Shown: positions 49,252 to 57,249 of the stretch, in pieces
How positions within the stretch are numbered: position 1 is the first letter of the stretch
How the letters are laid out: every line of letters starts with the position of its first letter
NCBI GenBank assembly: GCA_004379165.1
Contig: NKXK01000041.1
Span: 1 to 57,301 of the forward strand
Origin: Rhodocyclaceae bacterium
Lineage (GTDB): Bacteria; Pseudomonadota; Gammaproteobacteria; Burkholderiales; Rhodocyclaceae
Direction of reading: 5' to 3'
Length of the DNA: 57,301 nt
Made by a program: the position numbers and the translations under genes
The notes under the pieces: generated by a model
What the model saw: the letters and a program-made list of their open reading frames with translations, nothing else
Told to the model about the DNA's origin: nothing
The model's database searches: none

Positions 49252-50017
49252 GGCCTTTGCCTGGCGAGGCCAGGTCTGGCGCATGGTGGAGTCGCAGCAC
49301 ATTGCCGCCACCATGAAGTTAGTCGACAACCGCGATGAGCAGGATCTGTTGGAGTCCTTGCTGGAATCGAGCAAGCCACCCCAGCCCGATGACACTGCGG
49401 GACTGGATTACTTGCTGGCCACCCCGTTTCGGTACGACCCTAAACGGAGCGGTTCGCGTTTTCGGGCGGTGACGGATCCGGGTGTGTTCTATGGCGCGGA
49501 ATCGGTCCGGACGGCTGGAGCAGAGCTGGGTTACTGGCGCTGGAAGTTTCTGAAGGACGCAGTCGACCTGGACCGTATCGAGCCGGTGGCCCACACGGCC
49601 TTCCGGGTAGAGGTAGCCACAGCGGTGGTCGATTTGCAGCGCCCACCGTTCGATGAGGATGCCGCCACCTGGCAACACCCCACTGATTACGCGCTGACGC
49701 AGCAATTTGCACGCGTGGCCCGTGAGGCCAGCGTCGGCGGCATTTTGTATCGGTCAGTCCGAGACCCCAAGCCGTCGTGGTGCCTTGCGTTGCTGACGCC
49801 AACGGGCTTCGCCAAGCCCAAACCGCATGCCGAGCGGCAGACCTGGTATCTGGCTGTATCGCCGCACGAGGTGACACTGCGACGGGATACGGAGTCGATG
49901 CAGTTTTCTGCGGAGGGTTGGTAGCGCGAGATTTTTGACGAACTGCCGCCCCCGATACGGCAAGCGTTTGCACCCATGAATCCGAAGCAGTCCGTGGGAG
50001 TCGTTCACATTCCGTAG
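49211..50017 (+). CDS. RES-domain NAD-degrading toxin with in-frame amber codon
   Basis: 237 aa to the TAG at 49922-49924. RES-domain landmarks: FRYDPKRSGSRFRAVTDPGV then FYGAESVRTAGAELGYWRWK (Arg, Tyr and Glu of the active site), and a late Ser in VGGILYRSVRDP. RES toxins deplete NAD+. After the TAG the frame continues REIFDELPPPIRQAFAPMNP and then KQSVGVVHIP to a second TAG (50015-50017). The gene may therefore have ended there, with CAG mutated to TAG; coordinates include the extension. GTG 49211 is assumed as start, inside the antitoxin gene. Confidence 0.85.
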
Positions 50018-50030
50018 TGCCACCACTTTC

Positions 50031-50060
50031 AAAGCCCAACCCTTCTCGGTTGGGCTTTTT
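50031..50060 (+). terminator. Terminator of the RES-Xre operon
   Basis: AAAGCCCAACC, loop CTTCTC, GGTTGGGCTTTTT: perfect stem plus T5. Like the tRNA-Phe terminator at element A, it precedes an element-B box region by 11-12 bp. Confidence 0.9.
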
Positions 50061-50071
50061 CACATCTGTGC

Positions 50072-50228
50072 TTCCCCCACACTGTGCGGGGATTCCGCCG
50101 ATTTTGCGTGTGCCACAGGCTATATCGCGCCGGCCAGAAAGCGCCCACCGACCCGCCAAGTTTGACTCTTTTCTGGTCTCTGTTCTCAAAAAATCGGCCA
50201 GAACTTCGCCATCCGAGCACACGCAGAA
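50072..50228. repeat. Structured island element B (paired with element A)
   Basis: 157 bp with TTCCCCCA (50072), CGTGTGCCA (50107), GACTCT (50164), TCTCAAA (50184) and CACACGCAGAA (50218), spaced exactly as in element A. GCGTGTGC and GCACACGC pair perfectly over 8 bp across the element. The sequence between the boxes is mostly unlike A. It fills the gap between the RES toxin and the DUF2188 gene, again between two convergent genes. Confidence 0.7.
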
Positions 50229-50265
50229 CCCCTTTCGTGACAGGCGCTTGCCATTGATGTGCTGC

Positions 50266-50311
50266 ATCGGGTTCGACGCATGGACCACTTGCTGCAATAG
50301 TCGAACCCGAT
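50266..50311. other. Perfect 12-bp inverted repeat beside element B
   Basis: ATCGGGTTCGAC (50266-50277) and GTCGAACCCGAT (50300-50311), 22-nt loop, no T tract. It lies 20 bp before the DUF2188 stop. Confidence 0.65.
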
Positions 50312-50330
50312 GACTGCAGGGCAGCGATCG

Positions 50331-50555
50331 TTAGCCCTTGGGCGGGTGCGGATCGTTGCCGTAGCTGTTGCGCTCGCGGATGCGACCGTTCTCGCCATGA
50401 ATCAACACTTCGCTGCGCTGGTTGATGGCGATGTCACGGGCAGCACGTTCGGCCTCGGACAGAGTGCGATGGTGTGAGGTGTCACGCTGGTTGTTTTCGC
50501 CACGCACGGCCCAGCCGTCGTCGCGCTTCACTACATGTTGGTTTTTACCGGCCAT
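50331..50555 (-). CDS. DUF2188-domain protein
   Basis: 74 aa: GKNQHVVKRDDGWAVRGENN then SEAERAARDIAINQRSEVLI and HGENGRIRERNSYGND. This HVV..GGW..K..G layout is the DUF2188 domain, a small fold of unknown function often found near stress or mobile genes. It is third in a minus-strand operon, 56 bp after the zinc-ribbon gene. Confidence 0.8.
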   Translation of the reverse strand: MAGKNQHVVKRDDGWAVRGENNQRDTSHHRTLSEAERAARDIAINQRSEVLIHGENGRIRERNSYGNDPHPPKG

Positions 50556-50611
50556 TTCAAAATCCTTTCAAGGTTGGGTGGATGCTGGAAGTTGGGGTAT
50601 TGACTGTCGAG

Positions 50612-51586
50612 TCACCCCCTTTCCAAAATCAGAAACTCGTCTTTGAGCCAGTAGTGCCCCTTATCGTCCTTGTCGACGAAAGTGGCATAGACCTGCTTAT
50701 GGCGTTTAAAAATGTCAGCCGTCCGGAAGCTGGCACCAGGCTCAAGGCCCAGCCCCTCGGCAATGTGCCGCTTATGCACTTCGTCGCCATCGGCGGCTTC
50801 CAGTATCTTCAGGAAGAGATACACCTGTGGTGAAAGGTCGATCGCCTCACCATCGATCAGCGCTACGCGCTGGGTGTGCATCAGGCGCAGGGAGGTCTCC
50901 GCCGACTCCTGCACCGGTGCTGGGCGGGTCAGATATGCCTCAAGGTTCTCGATCACCAGGCCGGATTTGCGGATGTGGGCAATGGCCCGTAGCGGCACCA
51001 ACAGGCGATCGCCCAAGGCGGTACCGAGCAAGGACGCAGGCTCTCCCGCCGTGATGATCACCTCAGCGCCGGGCGCCACCAATTGCGCCAGCTTGGCGGC
51101 CACTGGATCGGACATCGCGCTCAGGCGACGTCCAAAGAAAACCGTGTGCCGCCGGCGTCGATGCTCGAACTCACCCAGCCGCCACAAGACGTTGTCGACG
51201 ATCGGCTCGACGGCATAGCGCGGTGCCAGCCCCAATCCTGCTGACAACCACTTGGCCAGCTTCTGCGGTTGCACCTGCCAATAATGCGCCTGTTGATTCG
51301 CCAGTCCGACCCAGCCGCATTCCGGGCAATAGCCGCGATAGGGTTGCGAATCTGGCGCGGCGTGTGGCTGCGGCCGCATGGCCTCGGTGCCGCACTCCGG
51401 GCAGAGGATGTCCAGTGCCCGCTCGCGGCTGACGGCGATGGCATCCAGGGCCAGCAGATGGCCATAGAACCCGGGCCGACTCGAAAGCCAGACCGCGTCG
51501 GGGGAGATCAGCATGTCTTCACGCTCAAGCAGGCGGCAGATCTCGGCCAGCCCCTGGTCGTTCATGACCGCGACCGCCTCATTCAT
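50612..51586 (-). CDS. Zinc-ribbon protein with C-terminal winged-helix-like domain (unrecognised family)
   Basis: 324 aa from ATG 51586. Residues 1-55 are helical. Residues 62-90 form a zinc ribbon (LCPECGTEAM at 61-70 and GYCPECGWVG at 85-94, so Cys 62, 65, 87, 90). The middle (about residues 100-240) is mixed. Residues 240-320 (RVALIDGEAIDLSPQVYLFL, then HIAEGLGLEPGASFRTADIF and YATFVDKDDKGHYWLKDEFL) look like a winged helix. No family is recognised. A DNA-binding or modification role is inferred from these two domains. It overlaps the preceding gene by 8 bp (ATGAATGA), so it is translationally coupled. Confidence 0.65.
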   Translation of the reverse strand: MNEAVAVMNDQGLAEICRLLEREDMLISPDAVWLSSRPGFYGHLLALDAIAVSRERALDILCPECGTEAMRPQPHAAPDSQPYRGYCPECGWVGLANQQAHYWQVQPQKLAKWLSAGLGLAPRYAVEPIVDNVLWRLGEFEHRRRRHTVFFGRRLSAMSDPVAAKLAQLVAPGAEVIITAGEPASLLGTALGDRLLVPLRAIAHIRKSGLVIENLEAYLTRPAPVQESAETSLRLMHTQRVALIDGEAIDLSPQVYLFLKILEAADGDEVHKRHIAEGLGLEPGASFRTADIFKRHKQVYATFVDKDDKGHYWLKDEFLILERG

Positions 51587-52814
51587 GCATGACTCCTTCG
51601 GCTTCCTCCGCCAGCTTGGCCGTCGCGGGTGACTGCATGACACCTAGTGCGCGCAGCAGCGATTCCACCAGGCGGGCATCAGCCTCTTCCATGTCGCGCA
51701 GATTGCTGATCCCACTTTGCTTCAGATCGATGTGCAGCACACGGCTGGCTTTGCCGGGCTGCAACGGCTCGAAGTACAGCGAAACCACGGCGTCGATGAT
51801 GTTGAAGCCTTGTCCCATCAGGATGGGGTTGATTTGCTGGGCAATAAGACAGGCCAGTACGTCGGGCGCATCTTTCTCCCCGGGCGGTTTGATCTGGTAA
51901 TCGCAGATCGGGGGATGAATGGCACGCACTTTCGCCTGCGATAAACGGATGCGCTCGACCCGGTGTGCCGCCAGGTCACATTCGCTGTCATCGAAAAGCT
52001 CGAAGCCATCGCGCAGACGATTCAGGAAAAACATCGGCTTCTCGACATCCTTGGGCTGCAGCACTTTCTTGAAGACATGCTTGCCGAGGTGCTCCAGCAA
52101 GGTCTGCTGTGTCTTGGCACCACCGGGCGCCAGCACATCAATCACACCGCTGGCCGGGTAGATGACGACATCCATGGCCATGGGTGGTCGGACGTCACGC
52201 CAGTGCGCCCGGTTGTCGTCGCCGAATTCCAGCTGACGCTGGGCGTTGTCCTCGATGAGGATGCCCAGTTGGACACCACCATCCAAATGCCGGTCCAGGG
52301 TGTCGATCTGACAGGCGCGCGGCGTGCCCTTGCGCGGCGTGAATGCAGTGGCCAGTGCGACTTCGAGGGCATGAATGTCTTCCTGGCCCCGGAACAGCGC
52401 ATCGACCGGCGACACTTGCAAGCGTTTCCAGCCGCGTTTGCCGATGCGCAAGCTGACGGCATAGATGGCTTCAGCGGTGGTGAATTGGTCGGGCCAGTTG
52501 GCCATGACCCACAAGGCGCGCTCGGCATCGCTAGAGAATTTCGTGAAATCCTCATGGATTGCGGAGTCTGGCGGTGCGGTGTTGCGCAGGGCATCGACGC
52601 CACGCCCGTTGGCCAAGTCATGGACGCGCCGCATCTCGGCGTACAACGCCTCGCTTTGGGCGGTAGGCAGGGCATCGATGATCTCTGTGACGGCATTGAC
52701 CAGCTTGTCGTCGACAAGATCAGCGGGCAGTTCCAGCTTGCGAGACTGCAGGTAGAACTTCCAGGCGTGCGCTGGCACTTGTCGGATGAGTTGGCGGTAG
52801 TTGAAGGCGGCCAT
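51579..52814 (-). CDS. Unrecognised 411-aa island protein, first gene of a three-gene operon
   Basis: 411 aa. Helical N-terminus (YRQLIRQVPAHAWKFYLQSR) followed by a mixed region (residues about 110-200). Then a beta-rich part follows (PPMAMDVVIYPASGVIDVLA with PGGAKTQQTLLEHLGKHV, and ILMGQGFNIIDAVVSLYFEP), and an acidic helical C-terminus (DARLVESLLRALGVMQSP). No Walker motif or known catalytic motif was found. It starts divergently from the XRE gene across a 266-bp spacer. Being first in an operon with a zinc-ribbon protein, opposite a regulator and an ImmA-type protease, it is a candidate effector or sensor of an undescribed system. Confidence 0.6.
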   Translation of the reverse strand: MAAFNYRQLIRQVPAHAWKFYLQSRKLELPADLVDDKLVNAVTEIIDALPTAQSEALYAEMRRVHDLANGRGVDALRNTAPPDSAIHEDFTKFSSDAERALWVMANWPDQFTTAEAIYAVSLRIGKRGWKRLQVSPVDALFRGQEDIHALEVALATAFTPRKGTPRACQIDTLDRHLDGGVQLGILIEDNAQRQLEFGDDNRAHWRDVRPPMAMDVVIYPASGVIDVLAPGGAKTQQTLLEHLGKHVFKKVLQPKDVEKPMFFLNRLRDGFELFDDSECDLAAHRVERIRLSQAKVRAIHPPICDYQIKPPGEKDAPDVLACLIAQQINPILMGQGFNIIDAVVSLYFEPLQPGKASRVLHIDLKQSGISNLRDMEEADARLVESLLRALGVMQSPATAKLAEEAEGVMHE

Positions 52815-53080
52815 CTTGTTTTTCCTTTTTGCTGGGCCGCCGTGCCGATGACTTCTTGTGTGCGCGAGAGGCCTGGGTTGGATACACTGTTCTCAACACC
52901 GTATCGCACAACAAAGCAAAAGGTATTTGTTCGCTATATCGGGTGTTTGATGGAATTTAACTATGGATGATTGTGTTGTCAAGCCGGTGCGGATTCGTTC
53001 GAAATAACGTAACATCTCGGTCTGTGCAAAACGCTACCCGTCCCCTGTTCGCGTGGGGCTGAGAGAACACAGGAGAAACC
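52815..53080. promoter_or_regulatory. Divergent regulatory spacer of the unknown operon and XRE-ImmA
   Basis: 266 bp with relatively AT-rich stretches (GTATTTGTTCGCTATATC; ATGGAATTTAACTATGGATG). Two divergent promoters must lie here, and the XRE regulator probably binds between them. I could not pick the promoters with confidence. Confidence 0.5.
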
Positions 53081-53407
53081 GTGGCAACCCCACTGGGTGA
53101 CAAAATTCGCAGGCTGCGCCGTGAGCAGAAGTTGAGTCTCGACGCACTGGCCGCCGCAGCCGGCATGAGCAAGAGCTATCTGTGGGAGTTGGAGAACAAC
53201 GACGATGCCAACCCCACCATGGAAAAACTGGCCAGCATCGCCGCCGTCTTGAACGTCACGCCTGAGTTTCTGGCGCACAACGAACAGGCCGATCAGCCCG
53301 AGGACGCCTTCGACAAGGCGTTCTTTCGGAACTACAAGACGCTAAAGCCCGAGACCAAGCATCAGCTCCTTGAGATCCTGAAGACCCTCAAGAAAACCCA
53401 AGGATGA
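53081..53407 (+). CDS. XRE-family HTH regulator
   Basis: 108 aa. HTH in GDKIRRLRREQKLSLDALAA then AAGMSKSYLWELENNDDANP, as in phage and island repressors, followed by a helical tail (YKTLKPETKHQLLEILKTLK). GTG 53081 has an AGGAG site. It overlaps the ImmA gene (ATGA), a standard repressor/anti-repressor layout: ImmA-type proteases cleave such repressors after DNA damage. Confidence 0.9.
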   Translation: MATPLGDKIRRLRREQKLSLDALAAAAGMSKSYLWELENNDDANPTMEKLASIAAVLNVTPEFLAHNEQADQPEDAFDKAFFRNYKTLKPETKHQLLEILKTLKKTQG

Positions 53408-54359
53408 GTGCCCCGCCCAATAAACCGGCGCCTTGGGCCAACCGGTTGAACAAGCTCTTGGATCAATTCCACGCCGTCCATGGCGGTGACCGTTTCCCGG
53501 TCGATGTGGAAGCGCTGATTCGGGAAGTGCCGGGTACTTTCCAGACCGGCGAGCCGATCACCATTCAGGGCGAGGCGATGGACCCGGAGTTCGAGGGAGC
53601 GCTGTTCAACCTGAATGCCGATGCGCCGGGCAAGGGCAACTGGGCCATCATCTACAACCAGGCGATCAGCTGCCCGGGCGAATTCGCTTCACGCTGGCAC
53701 ACGAGCTGGGGCATTACCTGGTGCATCGCCATCTGCAGGCGTCCTTCAACTGCAGCGAGGTGGACACCACCCAATGGGACAGCGACGAGCGGAAGATTGA
53801 ATTCGAGGCGAACACCTTTGCGTCGTACCTGTTGATGCCGGCAGACGATTACCGTCGGCAGATTCAGGGGGCAACCATCGATCTGGATGTGCTCGGCGCC
53901 TGCGCTGATCGGTACGGCGTGTCCATGACGTCAGCCATTCTGAAGTGGCTCGAACTCACGCCGCAGCGTGCAGTGCTGGTCATGTCACAGAACGGGATCG
54001 TTCAGTGGGCTTGCGGCAGCGAATCGGGCAAGTGGCTCTCCATGCATCTGAACAAACGGCTGGCCAATGTTCAGCGTCGGCCACTGCCTGCCATGAGTGC
54101 GACCCGCTTGGACACCGACACCAATGTCGATCGGCTGGGTACTCCCATCGATGCGCGCATCTGGTTTCCGCAGGAAACCGACGGCATGGTGGCGCGGGAG
54201 ATGCGCATTGCGTCTGACTTCTACCGCCAAACGATGACGCTGCTGGTCCTTCCGCCCGAGGTCAAGCCTTGGGAGCGCGACAAGACGGACGATGACGACG
54301 ATGGTCTTGAAAACACCTTCGATCGTTTCGTGCGCAACGGTCAGCCGCCTGTTCGCTAA
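53404..54359 (+). pseudogene. ImmA/IrrE-family metallopeptidase with a frameshift
   Basis: The first frame reads RLNKLLDQFHAVHGGDRFPV then ALIREVPGTFQTGEPIT and IIYNQAISCPG. The second continues RIRFTLAHELGHYLVHRHL with an intact HExxH zinc motif, then FEANTFASYLLMPADDYRRQ. One G is missing in the run at 53675-53678 (CCGGGC where CCGGGGC restores the frame). The intact product would be about 317 aa. It is either a real inactivating deletion or a homopolymer sequencing error. Confidence 0.8.
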
Positions 54360-54520
54360 CGTCCCAGTAGTGCGTGGCTGCGGCATTTGTCACCAGTACG
54401 CATCAACCGGCAGTCGATAGCCTCCGTTCGCAATGGCCCACAACGGGCCGCAATTTCCTGCTCGGAATTCCTGAGGCGTGCCGGTGAAATGGTGGCAGTT
54501 TTTCATCACGAAAGCCTGCC

Positions 54521-54757
54521 ATGTCACCCATCGAACACCACTCCAATCCCGCCCACCGCGATACCCGTGAGCGTGGGCGCCCCCCTTGCCAGGAAATCGC
54601 GCAGTTGCTCGCCGCCGGCATTCTCCGCGCCCGCACGCGCATCCCAGCAGAAACCCAGTGTCAGCATGAAGCCACTACTAGCGACATTGCGCTTGGCTTT
54701 ACTGGCCACCAGCGCGTTCATACGAACCCGTCTCAACAAGAAGGAATTTCCGTATGA
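54521..54757 (+). CDS. Small protein upstream of DUF2924
   Basis: 78 aa: HSNPAHRDTRERGRPPCQEI, AQLLAAGILRARTRIPAETQ and LGFTGHQRVHTNPSQQEGIS. No domain is recognised. Its stop overlaps the DUF2924 start (ATGA), like every other junction in this operon, which supports a real gene. The 160 bp before it (54360-54520) show nothing clear. Confidence 0.6.
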   Translation: MSPIEHHSNPAHRDTRERGRPPCQEIAQLLAAGILRARTRIPAETQCQHEATTSDIALGFTGHQRVHTNPSQQEGISV

Positions 54758-55224
54758 CGACACACGCAAGCAAAGAAACGGTCGCCGCGCGCCTCGCGCA
54801 ATTGCCCTACCTGCCGATGGAAAACCTCTGGGCGCTCTGGGATCAATATTTCGATCGCCGTCCTGGCCACCACCACCGGACCTGGCTGGAAAGCCGGCTG
54901 GCATACAAGATCCAGGAAGAGGCCTTCGGCGCGATGTCGCAATCGCTCAAGCGCCGCCTGGAAAAAATCGGTGAGACCGGCGAGGTGCCCAACCAGAAGC
55001 GCCGCGCAGAAAACCAGCTGGCGCCGGGCGCCACCCTGATCCGCGAGTACAACGGCATTGCCCATCAGGTCAAAGTCCTGGACGACGGGCGTTTCGAATA
55101 CCAGGCCGGTGCCTACAAAAGCTTGTCTGCGGTGGCCAAGGCCATCACCGGCACCGCCTGGTCGGGACCGGCATTCTTCGGATTGCGCCAACCCGCGCCC
55201 AAGCGTCAGGGGGCAATGGCATGA
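54754..55224 (+). CDS. DUF2924 protein
   Basis: 156 aa: AARLAQLPYLPMENLWALWD then LESRLAYKIQEEAFGAMSQS, a basic stretch (LKRRLEKIGETGEVPNQKRR) and LIREYNGIAHQVKVLDDGRF with YKSLSAVAKAITGTAWSGPA. DUF2924 proteins are found almost always beside large serine recombinases of islands and prophages. A DNA-binding accessory role is inferred. ATGA overlaps on both sides. Confidence 0.88.
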   Translation: MTTHASKETVAARLAQLPYLPMENLWALWDQYFDRRPGHHHRTWLESRLAYKIQEEAFGAMSQSLKRRLEKIGETGEVPNQKRRAENQLAPGATLIREYNGIAHQVKVLDDGRFEYQAGAYKSLSAVAKAITGTAWSGPAFFGLRQPAPKRQGAMA

Positions 55225-56669
55225 GAAGACCCGCTCCCTACTCCAGCACGCAAATGCCTGCCACTACCCCCAAGCGGCGCTGTGCGGTCTACACCCGCAA
55301 GTCCACCGATGAAGGCCTGGACATGGAATACAACAGCCTGGAGGCGCAGCGTGATGCGGGGCTTGCCTACATTGCCAGCCAGCGCCATGAGGGCTGGATC
55401 GCTGTGGCCGATGGTTATGACGATGGCGGTTTCTCCGGCGGCAATATGGATCGGCCGGCGTTGCGCCGATTGATGGCAGACATCGAGGACGGAAAGATCG
55501 ACATCGTCGTGGTCTACAAGATTGACCGCCTCACGCGCAGCCTGCCGGATTTCGCGCGGCTGGTGGAAGTCTTTGATCGGCACGGGGTCTCATTCGTGTC
55601 CGTGACCCAGCAGTTCAACACCACGACGTCGATGGGGCGCCTGACGCTCAACATCCTGCTGTCCTTTGCCCAGTTCGAACGCGAGGTCACGGGCGAGCGC
55701 ATCCGCGACAAGATCGCCGCCAGCAAGGCCAAGGGCATGTGGATGGGCGGCGTGCCTCCGTTGGGCTATGACGTCAAGGATCGCAAGCTCGTCATCAACG
55801 AAAGGGAAGTGGCGCTGGTGCGAGAGATCTTCACCCGTTACGCTGAGCATGGATCGGCCGCGCGTCTGGTGCGCGAACTCCAGGTTGAAGGTCACACCAC
55901 CAAGTCCTGGGAGACCCAAACCGGCAAATTTCACCACGGTCGCATCATCGATCAGCAGTACCTGTTCAAGCTGCTACGCAACCGCTTGTATCTGGGTGAG
56001 ATCACGCACAAGGGCGAGGTTTTCAAGGGCCAACACCAGCCCATCATCTCGGCGGCGCAATGGGAGGCGGTCGACGCCATCATTGCGCAACGCAAGCGCA
56101 GCACGACCCGTGACCGGTACAACGAGACACCGGCGCTGCTGGCGGGATTCCTCTATGCCCCAGACGGCCAGCGCATGCTGCCGACCTACACGCAGAAGAA
56201 AAACGGCAAGCGTTACCACTACTACGTCCCTTACTTGGAAAAGCGACAAACCGCCGGTGCATCACGCATCCCCGGCCAGCGCAGCATGGGGCCCATGCCC
56301 GCCGCTGAAATCGAATCAGCTGTGCTGATGCAGGTCCTGCGCGTGTTGCAGGAACCCGAGATGATCATTGGCGTGTGGCGCGAAGTGCTGGCACTGCAGG
56401 AGCAACCCGGACTCGACGAAGCCATGATCGTGGTAGCCATGCGCCGCATCGGCGACATCTGGGCGCAGATGTTCCCGATAGAACAGCACCGCATCATGCG
56501 GCTGCTGATTGAGCGTGTGCAACTGCACCCGAATGGCCTCGACATTGTCTGGCGGGAAGACGGTTGGCACCGATTCCGGCGTGAACTGGCCCAGCACCCC
56601 TTTGTGGTGGAGCAGAAAGAGGCGCCCGCCATGGGGCGCCTCGTCCATGATGAAGAGGTGATGGCATGA
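55221..56669 (+). CDS. Large serine recombinase 2
   Basis: 482 aa. Resolvase domain: CAVYTRKSTDEG with catalytic Ser28, SLEAQRDAGLAYIASQ, GGFSGGNMDRPALRRLM, IVVVYKIDRLTRSLPDF and ILLSFAQFEREVTGERIRDK. Recombinase domain (GMWMGGVPPLGYDVKDRKLV), then a ribbon region (FLYAPDGQRMLPTYTQKKNG) without cysteine pairs and a helical C-terminus. It is the likely integrase of the second unit, together with DUF2924. It is a diverged paralogue of the recombinase at 44605. Confidence 0.93.
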   Translation: MRRPAPYSSTQMPATTPKRRCAVYTRKSTDEGLDMEYNSLEAQRDAGLAYIASQRHEGWIAVADGYDDGGFSGGNMDRPALRRLMADIEDGKIDIVVVYKIDRLTRSLPDFARLVEVFDRHGVSFVSVTQQFNTTTSMGRLTLNILLSFAQFEREVTGERIRDKIAASKAKGMWMGGVPPLGYDVKDRKLVINEREVALVREIFTRYAEHGSAARLVRELQVEGHTTKSWETQTGKFHHGRIIDQQYLFKLLRNRLYLGEITHKGEVFKGQHQPIISAAQWEAVDAIIAQRKRSTTRDRYNETPALLAGFLYAPDGQRMLPTYTQKKNGKRYHYYVPYLEKRQTAGASRIPGQRSMGPMPAAEIESAVLMQVLRVLQEPEMIIGVWREVLALQEQPGLDEAMIVVAMRRIGDIWAQMFPIEQHRIMRLLIERVQLHPNGLDIVWREDGWHRFRRELAQHPFVVEQKEAPAMGRLVHDEEVMA

Positions 56670-57127
56670 GCCAATCCACCCCACAACGTTGCAAGATTGA
56701 GATATCCGTATCGGGTCCGTCGCGTGAATACCAGAGCCAGGGCTCGGCGGTGACCTTCGTCCCCCTGACCATCAAGCGTCGTCACACCCGCAAACTGCTG
56801 ATTGCGCCGCCTGGCCAGGACGATGCCAAGGTCCGCTCATCATTTGACCTGCCCATGATCCGAACGATCGGCAAGGCTTTCTACTGGCAAAAGCTGCTCG
56901 ACAGCGGTGAGGTCGCCAATGCCACCGATCTGGCGCGGCAATTGAAGCTGGAGCCAGGCTGGGTCGCCGAGGTGCTGCGGCTCACGCGCCTCGCACCTGA
57001 CATCGTGCAGGCCATTCTGGATGGTCGCCAGCCGCGCCACCTCAATCTTCACGCGATCCGGGGCCGGCAGGCGGACGTGCCCGTGGACTGGGATGGGCAG
57101 CGACGGTTGCTGGGCTTTTGCCCATGA
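56666..57127 (+). CDS. ParB/KorB-like HTH protein of the recombinase operon
   Basis: 153 aa. A beta-rich N-terminal half (KIEISVSGPSREYQSQGSAV, FVPLTIKRRHTRKLLIAPPG) is followed by a helical HTH region (FYWQKLLDSGEVANATDLAR with QLKLEPGWVAEVLRLTRLAP and IVQAILDGRQPRHLNLHAI). This second half resembles the HTH of ParB-like and recombinase-associated proteins. Exact role unknown. It overlaps the recombinase stop (ATGA). Confidence 0.7.
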   Translation: MSQSTPQRCKIEISVSGPSREYQSQGSAVTFVPLTIKRRHTRKLLIAPPGQDDAKVRSSFDLPMIRTIGKAFYWQKLLDSGEVANATDLARQLKLEPGWVAEVLRLTRLAPDIVQAILDGRQPRHLNLHAIRGRQADVPVDWDGQRRLLGFCP

Positions 57128-57210
57128 AACCAGCTCTGCAACGCAAATTTCAACAACACTTTGCTGAATTTCGATTTCTATGGCTTGATTTGACCCGTAT
57201 AACGGCGTAA
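57124..57210 (+). CDS. Possible 28-residue coupled peptide
   Basis: Starts with ATGA overlap on the previous stop: MKPALQRKFQQHFAEFRFLW then LDLTRITA. The ATGA coupling matches the rest of the operon, but it runs into the next promoter (57190-57218), so it may be chance. Confidence 0.25.
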   Translation: MKPALQRKFQQHFAEFRFLWLDLTRITA

Positions 57211-57231
57211 CATACAAAAAATTGTTGAAAT
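57147..57231 (+). promoter_or_regulatory. Promoter and inverted repeat before the AAA ATPase gene
   Basis: TTGACC (57190-57195), 17-nt spacer, TACAAA (57213-57218). It is flanked by a perfect 10-bp inverted repeat: ATTTCAACAA (57147-57156) and TTGTTGAAAT (57222-57231), the second lying at the expected transcription start. This looks like an operator. Confidence 0.6.
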
Positions 57232-57249
57232 CGCCCAAAGAGTCACGTC

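Noticed and set aside
44326..50228. Stop-codon reassignment (TAG as Gln) in the island
   Set aside because: TAG also serves as a normal stop (GNAT toxin at 46972-46974, second RES stop), and no suppressor tRNA is seen in the window.
49440..50297. 285-aa minus-strand open frame across the RES toxin and element B
   Set aside because: Mostly antisense to RES. Its part over element B is noted under the element as an alternative reading, but no start or family supports a gene.
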